Made by a program: the position numbers and the translations under genes
Notes under the pieces: model-generated
Databases searched by the model: none
The model's input: the letters and a program-made list of their open reading frames with translations, nothing else
Told to the model about the DNA's origin: nothing
Assembly (NCBI GenBank): GCA_036346395.1
Contig: JAYEVG010000058.1
Location: 124,001 to 188,000, forward strand
DNA length: 64,000 bases
Direction of reading: 5' to 3'
Origin: Hsuehochloa calcarea
Taxonomy: Eukaryota; Streptophyta; Magnoliopsida; Poales; Poaceae
Shown: piece by piece, positions 26,301 to 38,758 of the stretch
Layout: each line of letters opens with the position of its first letter
Numbering within the stretch: the first letter of the stretch is position 1

Positions 26301-27753
26301 GCCTACTGCATCAATATCTACTAAATCCTTAAAGGTGAGCATCAAACAGGTACTTTGCAAAACTTTGGACCTTGATGTTCAAAAGTAAGATTTTTCTCCA
26401 ATGTGGAGTAGGTTCGAAAGTGTTATGGTTTGACCCTTTTTTCAATGTGGAGGATTCGAAAGTGTTATGTTTGGACCTTGATGCTAATATGCTATAAACA
26501 ACATGGGAAGTTTGTATGTCAATATTGCATATTCTATATTCACTAGATTTTGATAGCATGGATCTTATGATTCTTCTTGTGGCATTTGAATTGTATTCAA
26601 AATTAAAATGCCTCTTGAAAATAGAAGAACATGAGTTAGAGGATTGCTCGTGTTTTAGAGGTCTGTAAAAAGTGTGAAGCTCACCGTTTGCTGTACAATA
26701 CCTTCAGCAAATGTAAAATGATAATGAATAGACAAAACACATAAAGAGGTGTAGCATTGACTTAATGGAAGTGTTGGCATCATGCTTCACTCTCTGATTT
26801 CTATGCCTCCTATCCATGAGCTTTCATTGTTCCCATATTCTGCTTGCTTTGTTAGCTAGGTTTGTGCATCTTTTTGCTGATTTGGTTATGTAAGCTCCTT
26901 ATTAGTTAGGTTTTATTTATTATTTATGTTGATGTGATCGTTTAAGTTCATTTCTCTTTGGATTTATGTGCACTCCCTTCAAGTTTTAAGGTTTTTAAAT
27001 ATGTTTGCGCTTTACTGATCCTGATCAACCACCAATTATTTTTTGCTGCACTGAATGCCATTTTGTTTTCTAGGAAACATATTCTCACATGTATTGTGTT
27101 ACATGCCACAGATAATGATGGCTTTGTGATCCCAAGCTTGAGTGTTGGAGAATCTGATATTGGTGATTGGGAAGTTTCACGGGCTTCTGATCCTCAACCA
27201 CCTCCAAAGGTCTCTTTCCAATCAGGCCATTCTTTTTCTGTATCCCTTTACCAAAGCAAACACAAGCATACATTTATTTCCTTGTGCCGTGAATGAGGGC
27301 CAACTACACTGTAAAGACTAAAGTGACATGACACACTGTGCCTGTGCCTTAGAAACATAATCGTCCTAACATAGGACGGGCTTGAATTCCACAGGACCAG
27401 TTACTTTTGTATAACAGCAGCAAAGCCAGAACTCTGGTTGTCACTTGGTAGAGAATCACTGTCCATGCATCTATCTTTACTTTCCCAAATATTATTTCCA
27501 ATGCCTTTTGTAACAGCCCGCCAAGGAGACTGAGAACATCTATCTCGGACCTCACGGGGCACCGCCATCTCGAGCAAAGAAGCAAGAGGATACTGCAGCT
27601 ACAACCGGGTACCGCGACAAGAACAAGGTGAAGGAAGCTGACCAAAAGGTGTTTGGAACTGGCCGGGACAACAAAGGAGGCAACGCCCGGGAGTTCCGCC
27701 GCTACAACAATGACAGCCACCGCCTCAAGGACCCCTACAAAAGATCCACCTGA
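23365..27753 (+). CDS. Three-exon gene for a 131-aa plant protein of unknown function
   Basis: Exons 23365-23425, 27112-27209 and 27517-27753 join with exact phase (61+98+237 nt) through GT-AG introns to give 131 residues. The N-terminal third is alanine- and aspartate-rich (DDW at 18-20). The middle carries DGFVIPSL (23-30) and GDWEVSR (38-44). The third exon opens with the motif NIYLGPHGAPPS (60-71), followed by a lysine-, arginine- and glycine-rich tail ending DPYKRST. There is no signal peptide, membrane segment or known catalytic motif. It resembles, from memory only, conserved small plant proteins without assigned function; the charge pattern suggests a soluble, partly disordered protein. 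The start was chosen because it is the first ATG in the GC-rich leader giving a clean splice. Intron 1 (3.7 kb) contains a DNA transposon and short duplications. Confidence 0.75.
23982..24206 (+). repeat. Diverged direct duplication in intron 1
   Basis: A ~90-bp unit (CCTTGAGATAAA, ATAAATGAAGCTTCAGCT, TTTCTTGGCTC) occurs at 23982-24071 and again, diverged, at 24111-24206. A second short pair lies at about 24472-24508 and 24557-24590 (GTGATTTGTAGTCTAT). These are local tandem duplications in a non-coding intron. Confidence 0.6.
24775..25878. mobile_element. Non-autonomous DNA transposon in intron 1 (hAT or MULE type)
   Basis: The ends are an imperfect terminal inverted repeat, GGTTATCAAGGCG at the left and the reverse of GGTTATTAAGGCG at the right. 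ATATTAGCAA lies just outside both ends, a direct repeat consistent with an 8- to 10-bp target duplication. The left end holds a tandem pair with a period of exactly 120 bp (24781 and 24901). The interior (25020-25500) is GC-rich and gene-like, with a CAGGTCAGC donor-like site, but no transposase is seen. Exact termini decide between hAT (8 bp) and MULE (9-10 bp) and are ambiguous by one or two bases. Confidence 0.7.
26378..26478. repeat. Short imperfect tandem repeat in intron 1
   Basis: CAATGTGGAGTAGGTTCGAAAG is followed within about 50 bases by CAATGTGGAGGATTCGAAAG, each with a TTGACC/TTGGACC tail. No function is apparent. Confidence 0.4.
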
Positions 27754-28555
27754 CACGCTCCCCAATGAGGCTCGCTCTCAGTGATACCTATCTCCTATCA
27801 ACAGCCTGACTGAGTGAAAGTTCGGTGATTTATCATCGGTGTAATGGAAATTCTTGGTGATCACTGTTCCATTTATCACCGAGCTGCATGTGTACCTGAA
27901 CCGTTGCTATGTAGTGTCGGTTTGCTACTATGGAACATAGTACACAAAGTCGGACTAGGTCATGCTTTCTGTTCAGAGGTTCACTGGTCTAACTGCCGTT
28001 TACTGGTTGGACTGGTGATTCATTAAGGCATAAAAGATGCCATACATCTCATCACGACAGCAAGTAAAGCCTAGTGGCTAGTGGCTAGTAACGAGTTCCC
28101 AACGACCTATGTCCAGGTTTGACCCTCACCCCCGCCCAGTGATTCTAAATCTCGGTCGGGATTATTCTAATTCAAATTCAAAATTTTGATGGTTTCATCC
28201 TTAATTCAAATTCTATTTGATAAAATTTAGATGGTTTTTTTTCTGAAAATTTCGGTTACCGGCCGGTAGACCAATCACGGTTTGTTGGTTCAAAAGCGGT
28301 CCACTTAATCAGGTAGCAAAATCAGACCGGACCTAGCTCTGGTTCTGCTTTTCCTTGTTAAACCGCTGGTTTGAACAGAGAAGCCGTGTTTCTAGACCAT
28401 CACCGTTTCATGCGGTTTCTGGCGTTTCACGCTATCGTTATTCTGGGAATCTGGTCGTCTTAAATGGATAACGCTCATGGACAGGTTGTTGAAGCATTAC
28501 CTGGCAGATCTTTGTCCATTCCCTTTTGTCAATGCTATGATTAATTTGCCTCTCA
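27754..28555. other. 3' flank of the unknown gene
   Basis: Presumed 3' untranslated and downstream sequence. No clear polyadenylation signal could be singled out. It includes the SINE-like stretch at 28060-28200; nothing else coding was seen. Confidence 0.4.
28060..28210 (+). mobile_element. tRNA-derived SINE-like sequence
   Basis: TGGCTAGTGG at 28075-28084 fits an RNA polymerase III A box, and GGTTTGACCCT at 28116-28126 fits a B box with two changes, at a tRNA-like spacing. The 3' limit and target duplication could not be found, and the unit is flanked by a short repeated TAGTGGCTAGTGGCTAG. It may be a degenerate SINE or chance. Confidence 0.35.
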
Positions 28556-28626
28556 GGTGTCTGGTCCTAGCCGGACACCCAGCCTATATCACCATCTTCG
28601 TCATTATAATATCTCAATGAGTCATT

Positions 28627-28867
28627 GTAGGCTCTTTCACATTCGTGATGATTACGGCGACATGGACCGCAGGGTGATTAAATCTAAACTTTTTATATCA
28701 GTCTCTAATCAGTAGCTAATATACACATTAGATTCAACGTTGATAACAAATTTGAATCACGATTCAATATAAAAGTAATAACGAAGTATCAGCTTTGTAG
28801 GCTCTTTCACATTCGTGATGATTATGGTGACATGGACCGCAGGGTGATTAAATCCGAACTCTTTATG
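28627..28867. repeat. Tandem ~170-bp duplication, second copy interrupted by LTR F
   Basis: TGTAGGCTCTTTCACATTCG begins at about 28627 and again at about 28797. The rest of the second copy resumes after LTR F at 30698-30808, where CACATTAGATTCAACG and AGTAATAACGAAGTATCAG recur. The copies are about 90% alike, so the duplication predates the F insertion. Confidence 0.8.
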
Positions 28868-30692
28868 TGTAGAACCGTAAAGGCGACTAGAGGGGGGTGA
28901 ATAAGCGTTTTTTTATTTTTGCCTTAATCAAATTCAACACGCACTTTTCTTATTTAGCTATGAAAGTTAAGAAGATCAGTAAATGCATGAGGAAGCCTTG
29001 TGCTGAATCCGATTATCCCCTTTAACCATAAGACTCAATAATGGAGAATTGATCTCACTGGGCCGGTCGAACTGGTGTAGAGCTGGCGGTCTGATTGCCT
29101 GGCGATCTGACCGGCGATCAATTGGCGGTCTGACTGTCGGACGGTCTGACCGGTAGTGAAAAATCGGTCGGACTGATTTAGTCCAGAGGCAATGCACAAT
29201 GCCCAAATCCAAAACAAAAATTGGTCCAACTTTTGATTCAACCAATGAAACTTGACCAAATTTGGAGCACACCTCCCTAAGGATATCTGAGACCTATTTC
29301 TAGCGACGATCGTCTAGATCCACTTCAAAGAATCGATCTCTTTAGGTTTTACCAAAGAAGTGTTCAAAACCTAGATATATGAAAATCTTGATCCAAAACT
29401 TGCTTGTGGAGATTGATGATCTAGATGATTCTAGGAGTATTCCCACACATCATAGCAAGATAAAATCGGTCAAGAGACCAAGCATAAGCACCCGGATCAA
29501 GGAAGCACGAAAATCATCAAAAGAGAGAAGAAAGCATATGAGACTTCATCCTTGAACAAACCTCCATAGATTGATTCAAGATGTTGCTTACAAAGCCACT
29601 CCCTCAAGGAGGATAAGAGCTCAATACAAGAGCATACACACAAAATTCCTCTCCTCTCCTCTCCAAACCCTAACCCTAACTAGGGTTTTTACAAATGAAG
29701 TGCTTGGGGGTTTTTTCCATCTCCTTCTTCTATTTATAGGGCGGCTAGGGTTTCTCTCATGGGCTCCTATTAAGGCCCAATACAAATGGGACCCACACAC
29801 ACACAAATCTGTTGAAGCAATCGCCTGCTTCACCACGTGTAGGTTGATCAGCAGCTCTCATCATGTCGGCAAGTCTCTCCCATCCGAATCCCATCGGAAC
29901 CTCCGAAGCACTTGCACCGACCCCCGCACCGCTTGATCAAACCAGCTGCAACGAACTGCCCGTTCGAACCATCTTGTCCATTCTGCACCATGCTTGAGTC
30001 ACACGACTTTACCCGGCATCCATGATCGTTCTGGACCTCAGCTCTCTAAGCTTAGTCCCGATCCTCCTCACCGTTGACGTCGTTGACCTGCAAACCACTT
30101 GTACAGCAATAGACAAAGAAATCATCTCCGGGAACAACTTCTTCACAACTTGACCAACATTAGCTCAACAATGCAATGTGCAACAATAAAGCATTGAAAC
30201 TCATGCATTAAACACAACAATGCCAAAATGGTCGAAGTCCAAGTGGAAGCCGGTCGGACTGCCCTACCATGCCAGTCGGACCGATTTCCCAGCGATCGGA
30301 CCGATTACATAACGACGGTCGGACCGCCCCAAAAGACTTAGCCAAATTTCAACTTGAAAATCCGCAAGCTCTCTGGAATTTTCCAATTGATAGAACTTTT
30401 GACTGGGAGCTCCAAAAATTATGTGACCACATCCAGAAGACGCCCCTCTCATGCCTACACAACCTATTTTTGGCCTAACCCCAAACTCCATCATCAACTG
30501 TGGCCGGTCGGACCGGCAAGCATTACTGTCGGATCGCCACGGTACGTCGGCCGGCGGCGGCTTAGCGATCGGACCGCCAATGACCTAACAGCACTGAAGT
30601 TTTTCGAAAACGCGAGATTCGTCAAACCAACAACGTCATTGCCAATTGACTCATCACTCTAAGATCATGCACATATCCCCACGATATCCACA
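28868..30692 (-). mobile_element. Solo LTR F, Sirevirus-like copia, minus sense
   Basis: It starts TGTAGAACCGTAAAGGCG and ends GATATCCACA, the reversed ends of LTR J, 1825 bp. TTATG flanks both sides (28863-28867 and 30693-30697), a perfect target duplication, and the interrupted repeat resumes exactly. The minus-strand TATA is at 29731-29738 and CCACGTGT at 29833-29840. Confidence 0.93.
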
Positions 30693-33546
30693 TTATGTAT
30701 TTCTGTATCAGTTTCTGATCAGTAGCTAGTGTACACATTAGATTCAACGTTGATAACAAATTTGAATCACGATTCAATATAAAAGTAATAACGAAGTATC
30801 AGCTTTAAGGCCACTTATTACAATAAAGGTCGCATGACCTCAAATCTTACAGCAGTGGAAACAACAAATGATAAACTTTGAGTGATGACCCATCAAATTG
30901 CCCACCGGCATTCTACTGGGGAACGTAGCCTAGTCCTCTAGGTGTCCTTTATCAAAGAAAGCCACATGTGAAGTAATCATAATCCTCCTTCGTGTCGTTG
31001 AATGCTTCTGAAATTTAATTTGAGTGTAGCACGTGAGTACATAAAGTACTCCGCAAGTCTTATGAAAGATACATATGTATAGTTTTAGCAAATGGAGCTT
31101 ATATGGTTCTTTTGCACAAAGTGATATTTTAAGTTTAAACATTTTACATAAAGCACATTTGACAAACGTGGTTTCAATAAACAAATTAAATGATTCACTA
31201 ATGAAGGTTCTAACCACCAGTCACTACTATCGAGGCTCTAGTCACCAAGGTTTAAATAGTAGGGCTCTAGCTGCCCAACTGGCTCTAGCTACTAAAACAA
31301 TAATCCAAGAGTTTCAACTACTCCCGAATTCCCAAAATAATTCTTTGAAAACAAAACTAAAATCTACCATATGAAAACACACCTTGACCGTGGGCCTATT
31401 CAAATAGTTTTACACTCTGCAAAGGTTGTACAACTTAGCCCACACGAGATAATCAGCTTATAATATCCGTCTGACACACTTTCGAATGTATGCGATGAAG
31501 TGATTATCACAATACCTTTACAATACCTTATCCTTACATTAGCTCGCCCGACTACTATCGACCCGGAGCTCACCGTTGTGGAGGGTAACCTACCCGAACG
31601 TGGAGTTCATTTACCAACATATGGTGCAAGCTCCGATAGACATGGAAGTTCACTTACCATGCTGCACGACCCAAGATATGGAAGTACATTTACCATAACC
31701 TGAACATCTCAAGATATAGAAGTACATTTACCATAATCAAGAAAACACCTATCACTACAGCATGCAAGCTGAATACTTGGACTCGGTAAATTAGTTGGCT
31801 TGGTCATTCCCATTTTAGAGATGTGATTGTATAGTAGTGCTTAGTTTCGATAGGCACAAGCCCTAGTCTAAACAAGTTTTCCATCATTTATTTTATTTTC
31901 TAAACTACTTGCAATAAATATTTATATAAAAGGTAATAATAGTTTCCTCCCAATAAGTGACCATGACCGACAATGCATGTCTAAGTAATTCTACTATTTT
32001 AACTATTCCAGCAATATTGTAATCAATATCGTGGATTTGCTATGCTAGGGTGACAATGGATCATGGATGACAACTTCAAATGACGGTAATATCAATTTAG
32101 GATTAGCTAACAACCTATGATTTGAACTTACCATTTTATGTAAGTAGCAATGCATAATCATTTTCAAACATAAAATAGATTTTGAAAAACATAGGCATAA
32201 TATGATCAAAGGAGACTTGCCTTCACCGAAGGTTGAGGCCACTGCGTCCGGTTGGTCCAAATTGACTTCGGCGGCGTCAGACTCTACACGCGCGAAACGA
32301 GACAAATAAATAACAGAAAAAAATCCAAAAATTATAAAATTAGTACTATTAGATAGATATTTAATTTATATGAATCTATATATGAACAAGAATCGACGGA
32401 ATCGAAGTTCGTATGAAGGAGAACGGGCGTCCGGAAGTTTGTCGGAAAAGGAAAATATTGAAAATTGGGAAGGAATGAAATATTCTAGGGAATATTCTAT
32501 TTCAAAGTTAACAAAATAATTCAACCAGCTTACATATGAGCCCCAATTGCTAGTGAGACAACAAAGAGAAAGAAAGAAAAGAAGAAAGACAATGACATGT
32601 GGGGCCATAGTGTCATTGACTCAAAGAGTAAATCACAGAGAGCACCAAAACAGAGCAGAACAGAGGAGTACTGGGTGGCTCGGGAGCGATGGCAGCGATA
32701 GGCGGCACGACGGCGGGCGGCAACCACAAAAATAGAACCCCGACGAGGTGACAGTCCAAGGGTGGTGGCGGTGGCGCCGGAGGAGCACCGAGGCTATGGC
32801 AGCACTAGAGGAGCACCGAGGCAACGGCGGCGGTGCAGCGGCAAAGGCGGCATGAGCACCAGCTCGGAGGCAGCAAAGGGAAGCGGCTGGGCCACTCGAG
32901 GAGGCTCAGGGGTAGCCGAGGCAGCGCAACAACGGTGACTGGTGGCGAGGAGAAGGTAGCGGCGCCAGCAGCTCTCCATGGTGAGGAATCGGCCGAATCA
33001 ATGTGAGGGATGGGTGGAGAATCACTGGGAAAATGTTGTGACACAGTCCAATCGACGAAAAACTCATCAGAGAAGGAGATCGAGCGACGGAGGGGATTTC
33101 GGCCTAGAGGAAGAAAGCGATGAAATTTCGACGATGTGCTGCGGCAAAAGCAAAATTGATTTGAGGGGAAAAGTTCATGGAGCTCGGGAACACGATGTGA
33201 CGTGGTTAGTACATCAAGAAGCTCACCGGAACGACGGGAGCATAAAGCGAGGTAGTGTGGTCGTCGGGGAAGAAGCTCTCTCGGTGGCGACGATACTCCG
33301 AGGATGCTGGGGGTTGGAGGGGTGCGAAGGGGATGGACGAGAGTCACGGTGTGCAATTGATAGACTCGGGCGATGAGTGGACAAATTCAAATTACTAAAA
33401 TTGGATTTGGATTTGGAGACAAGATTTGAATTTGAATTTCGGACTTGAATTTAAATAATTGCATAAACTCCAAAAGAAATCCAACATTATTAAAATAATT
33501 ATTTTGAAATAAATTTTTTAAAATAACCAAAATCTATGATGTTACA

Positions 33547-34518
33547 CCCTTGAACGTCAATCACGCAGGAACCAGAAGCAACGACGTCTCGATCGTCCCT
33601 CCGTTATATCTAGAACCCTCCGTTTATGTTTGTGCATGTTGATGCTAAAGTTTGGTGGAATATTTGAGGTGAACCTACGTTCAGCTTTGATGAGCACTGA
33701 CTATGATTGATTTGTCAAGGCGTGGCGCCCTGGTTTGCCAAGCAAAATTCCTGCTGATCTGCACTTTCCTAACCTTCATTGTAATCATGGTGATGTAATG
33801 CTCTGGCCTGATTCTATTCCGGCCTGATGTATATGCACCAACGGCTTTTTGGGTGCATCGATGTGAATGCACTTCTAATTTGCATCGAAGACATCTAACG
33901 TATTGGTCCGTAACGCATATTTATATCTAAAAGATTATAACCCTACGTTGGATCAGTTTTTTTCTTTTAAAAAAATCTTACATTATATTCCAACATGCAC
34001 GATATAAAAAACGAAAACGAAGTAGCTGCTAATATTTATGGACCCAGAAAGACGTGTTCACAGCGGGAAGCTGCTGGCTTCGCAAGCAAGCTCGAGGTTG
34101 TTTGTATGATCCTGGAGAGGTAACGCACGAGATTGTTTTCGCGCAGCGTCGGTGGCATCTGGAATTGCTGCACACTTGAGAAGGAAACCACAGCAGCGGC
34201 ACATCAAATCGGTATTAGGTCAGGATTTGACACGAGTAGCCATCGCTCGTACTATTGCCCAGTCGATAGGCCAACGCCAGTAATGGCAGGTACTTTAAGG
34301 GGCAGCAAGCTAAGAGCGCGGCCTCTCCAGGCGTGTGGTGGGACTACTGGTTAAATAAACTTTATACGCACGAATTTCCAACTCCGTGAGCTCATCAGCC
34401 CCTGTGCCTAGAAATCCTTCGTAGTATCAATGTTCCAGCAAGCAGCGAGCACAAAGCAGAAAGACCGTAATCATTACCACGTACTAAGATGCCAACAACA
34501 AAGATTACTGATACTAAA
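33547..34518. other. Unassigned intergenic stretch
   Basis: Mixed-composition sequence between LTR G and copia element N. 33700-33850 reads like a plant 3' untranslated region (GGTGATGTAATGC), but no coding exon could be tied to it. Nothing else was recognised. Confidence 0.4.
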
Positions 34519-34736
34519 TGAATTTGAGTACGACACTAATTGAATTTTCTACTTTAATTTATAGTTCTAGTCCCACACGAGTACATCCATGTAGTTCATA
34601 AAGAAGAGAAAAATCTTCATTGTAAACATATCTTTATATAGTACTATTAACTTTGTGCGTATGTGGTTTTTCCATAAAAAAGTTTTCATGTAAACTTTGT
34701 ATCCCCTGTTTCTGTTTTTCTATGCATTATCTATAA
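34519..34736 (+). mobile_element. 5' LTR of old copia element N
   Basis: TGAATTTGAGTACGAC onward is a diverged match to 38759 onward (TGAGTTCGAGTGCGAT), including the CACACGxG and GTAGTTCATA phrases. The end is approximate, set by the primer site TGGTATCGAGC at 34741. LTR divergence is high, so the insertion is old. Confidence 0.6.
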
Positions 34737-34740
34737 TAAG

Positions 34741-37700
34741 TGGTATCGAGCATATGAGATTCAAGGAATGATTCTTCTCGCATCTTGTGAGTTGCAATCT
34801 GAATCAACCGTCTCCGCGTCGAAGACAAGGAGCAGCTGTTTCTCCGTGCGGAAAAAAAGCAGAAAGTGCAGCAGGCAGATCACGAGGTGAGCAAAGCAAC
34901 AACAACATTGATTGCTAGAAAAAGGAAAATCAACACATCAGCATTGATTGCAAAGAAAAAGCGTCCAAGCAGAGAAGCATTGATTGCAAAAATATATATT
35001 AAATCCAAAAAAGCAGGCAGAGATTCCATCGGTTGGCTTTAGTTTTTTTAATTCATTCCAAATGAAATTGATATGTACATATACCAAGCAATTTGCTAAG
35101 CGCGCATAAGCAAGTGTACCAACAACTCAGGTCTTCATTGCTTCACATACATAGAAGTGTACCCAAGATTCCATGTATTCTTTGCTAGGTACACACAAAT
35201 TTGCACCAATAAATTTGAGATTTCTTCTGCATGGCGACTTTGAAGTATGATCTTCCACTACAGGATCGAGACACAAGGTTTTCTCTATGACAAGTCAAGA
35301 TATAAGATGTTCTTGCACAACTCGATTTGGATGATACTTTATTGTGGATCGACAAGATGTTCACTTCATGGTCTCTTGAGGAGAAACAAAGAAAATATCG
35401 TAAGGCATTATCTCATATTCAACTTCATCTATCAAATAACATCCTACAGGAGGTTTTGAAGGACAAGACCGCCGCATCATTGTGGTTGAAATTGGAGCAT
35501 ATTTACATGACCAAAGATCTGCCGGTAAGATACATTTAATGCGAAGCTGATGGTGGAAGGCGTGTCATTATTGAACCACCTAACAGCGCTTAAAGAAGTA
35601 ATATCGGATCTTGAGTCTATGGAGGTAAAATATAATGATGAAGATTTGGGATCTCGAGTCCATGGATGTAAAATATGATAATGAAGTCTATGAAGCACTG
35701 CACGCGAAGAAAAAGATGAAACTCATGGTTCCGAATTAAAGTTCCAATTCACATACAAAACGTCTGGTTGTCCATTGCAAACAACAGGAGAGGATTTCAA
35801 ACTGCGATCCAAGAGGGGAAAAAACTCGAGCAGAAATTACAATGGCAGATTGAAATCTAGAAGCGAGTATAAGTTATACAAGTATTACAAGAAAGATGAA
35901 CACGACATGTCTTAGTGCTAATGGGTAAACAAAAAGGAGAAAAAAACTAATAATTTCAAGAAGGATCAACAAGAGTATGATACTAAATCCACCATTGTTA
36001 TTAAGCAAGATTATGATGGAGATGTTCTCGTTACCTTTACTAGTAATTCTAAAACCGGTGATGAGTGGATTCTTGATATGGCTTGCACTTTCGACATGAG
36101 TCCGAACCGAGATTGGTTCGTAAATTATAAAGGTACATCAAGTAGTTCTGTATTGATGGGTGACAATTTACCATGCAAGATTGCATACATTGATTCTATC
36201 CAGATCAAGATGTTTAATGGCATCATCAGAACTTTGTCAGATGTTTGACAAATTTCGGGTTTAAAGAGAAATCTTATCGCGCTGAATACTCTTGATGTTA
36301 AAGGGTACAAGTATTTAGGTAGAGATGGAGTTCTGAAGATCTCCAAATGTGTTCTTATTGTGTTGAAATATGATATGAAAGTTGTCAACATATATCATCT
36401 ACAAGGTGCTAACAATTTCAGGTAATATTGTTGTTGCCTTAAATAAATTATCCGATTACAAATGCCACTAATCTTTAGCATATGTGTTTGAGGCATATGA
36501 GTGAAATTGACATGATAGAGTTATTCAAAAGAGAACCCCTTAATGGACAAAGCATCAACAAAATTGAAGTTTAGTGAACATTATGTCTTCGGTAAGCAAA
36601 AGAGGGTGAAGTTTACCACAATAATTCACTATACAAAAGACATATTAGATTATGTTCACTCTGAATTGTGGGGAGAATCATGTGTTCCATCCCTTGGAGG
36701 TGTTGGCTATATGTTGATCATCATTGATGATTATTCAGAAAGAATTTGATCATATTTCTTGAAGCACAAATTGGATGTGTTTAAGATATTTAAGGAATGA
36801 AAGATTATGATTGAAAATTAAACTGGCAAGCATGTTAAGAAGATATGTACTAATAATGGCTTGGAGTTCTGTTTTGGAGAATTTGAAGCTTTATGCAGAT
36901 AAGAAGGCATTCTGAGGCATTACACTGTCCTAGGTACCCCTTACCAAAATAGTGTGGTCGAACGCATGAATAGAACCATTATCAAGAAGGTATGTTGCAT
37001 GTTATCTAACTCCGGCTTATCTAGGTGTTATTGGGTTGAAGTCACATCCATTGCTTGTTATTTAATCAACTGGTTACCCAACCTGTCAATTGATAAGAAG
37101 ACTCCAATTGAGATATGGTCTAGTTCTCCAGCAGATTATTCCAATTTGAGAACATTTAGCTGTTCTGCTTAAGCTCATTTTAACAATGGTAAATTGAAGC
37201 CTAAATCAGCTAAGAGCAATTTTCTCGGTTATAAACCTAGTGTGAAAGGATATAACTTGTGGAATCCTAAAACTAGAAAGATAGTTATTAACAGAAGTGT
37301 TACTCTGATGAATCTACTATGTTGCAAGATAAATCATCTATTGATGTTCCTGTTGAGAAGCTACAGAGAAACTGAAAAGAAAAATATACATGATGTTCCT
37401 GTTGTCTTTCAACCACCACAACGTTCCATTGCAGCCAACAGACCTAAAAGGAATATTTAAGCTCCCAAGAGATTTATTGCAGAAGTTGATGCTGTTGCTT
37501 ATGCTTTGAATGTGGCAGAATAAATCTCTTTATGATATGAAGAATTATGCTTGCAAGTTGAAGAAATCTCTTTACGGTATGAAGAATTATGCTTGCAAGT
37601 TGAAGAAATCTCTTTATGGTATGAAGTAATCACCTAGATAGTGGTGGTACAAGAGATTTGATTGTTAATGATTCAGTTTTTTATTTGCTCCTATTGTTGA

Positions 37701-38758
37701 TGGTATGTTGATTGCTGCAAAAGACAATGTAGAATTTTCAAAGTTGAAGGTACAACTGAGCAATGAATTTAAGATGAAGGATCTCGGTGCAGCAAAGAAG
37801 ATTCTTGGTATAAAAATTACCAGAGATAAACAGTTTGAAAAATTATACCTAAGTCAAAAGATATATATTGATAAAGTTCATCGTTATTTCAACACGCATA
37901 AGACCAAATCGGTGAATAATCCATTAGATGTACATTTCAAACTTTCTAGAACAGCATGTCCACAGTCAAATGGTAAACTTTAGTGCATGTTTAGAGTTCC
38001 ATATGCTAGTGTAATTGGTTCACTTATGTATGTCATGGTATGTTCATGTTCCAATTTATCTCAATCATTGAGTGTTGTTAGTAGATACATGGTTAATACT
38101 AGCAAATAGCATTGCAAATCAGTTCAATAGATTTTTATATACTTGTGGAGCACATCTGATACTTATTTATAGATTGAGAAGATTAAAGATGAAATCGTTG
38201 GTTATATGGACTCAGATTTTGCTAGAGATTTGGATAAGAGAAGATATCTTACTAGTTATATGTTTACTGTTAGAGGATGTGCAGTTAGTTCGAAAGCAAG
38301 CCTACACGCTATTGTTGTCTTGTCCACCACAGAAGCGGGTATATGGCAATTTCTGAAGCTTATAAAAGAAATTGTTTTGCTAAGAGATTTGTTTACTAAG
38401 CTTTGTAAAAGTACATCGTGTACTACAATATTTCATGACAGTCAAGTCAAAACGCTATTTGCCTTACGAAGTATCGGATGTTTTATGAGAGAACGAAATA
38501 TATTGACACCAGATACCATTGCATTCAATGTGTCATTGCTCAAGGTAACATTAAAGTCAGTAAGATAAGTATTCATAATAATTCAGCTGATACGATGACA
38601 AAGCCAGTTCATACCAATTTAAATTTTGCTCAGACTTAGTTGATATCATTCAGTAGTCCTATGGACGTTCAGCACATAAGGTGCTCATGGTAATATGTTT
38701 CGAAGAGATTACGTTTTGTTTTAGATACAGGAAGAATTTATCTCAAGGTGGAGTTTAT
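34741..38758 (+). pseudogene. Interior of Ty1/copia element N, inactivated gag-pol
   Basis: The order is gag (35231-35540), protease (about 36060), integrase (36470-37170), reverse transcriptase (37690-37983), RNase H (38206-38568), that is, copia order. gag starts MATLKYDLPLQDRDTRFSL and is then stopped by TGA in the usual WQVKM phrase. The protease DSG site reads DMA. The integrase keeps IIDDYS and VVERMNRT but its second catalytic Asp is Asn (NNG). The reverse transcriptase YVDD reads IVDG. Stops typical of C-to-T decay are scattered throughout. Much of the reverse transcriptase is deleted, and 37520-37625 holds tandem 42-bp copies. Confidence 0.85.
37520..37628 (+). repeat. 42-bp tandem repeat in the reverse transcriptase of element N
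   Basis: A unit beginning AAATCTCTTTA(T/C)G-TATGAAG and ending AAGTTGAAG occurs twice in full and a third time in part. It duplicates the KSLYGMK region of reverse transcriptase, a slippage or replication event after or during inactivation. Confidence 0.8.

Larger units (their letters stand above)
28627..33546 (-). mobile_element. LTR G, gypsy-type, minus sense, split by solo LTR F
   Basis: The right end GATGTTACA is the reverse of a TGTAACATC start. The left part parallels the left part of LTR D (both have a CCGAAC/CCGGAAC, TATCAG, CAGTAGCTAGTG order). The palindrome block is at 31386-31441, and the GC-rich promoter-side block at 32640-33350. The left edge is unclear because a ~170-bp terminal segment occurs twice (28627-28796 and from 28797). 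No matching target duplication was found. Frames of up to 183 codons in the GC-rich block have no recognisable content. Confidence 0.6.

Noticed and set aside
32805..33376. Frames of 132-183 codons on both strands in the GC-rich part of LTR G
   Set aside because: Both strands are open over the same bases, typical of GC-rich LTR leaders, and no domain is seen.
37520..37628. CRISPR-like array
   Set aside because: The 42-bp copies are contiguous with no spacers and code for part of a reverse transcriptase in a plant genome.
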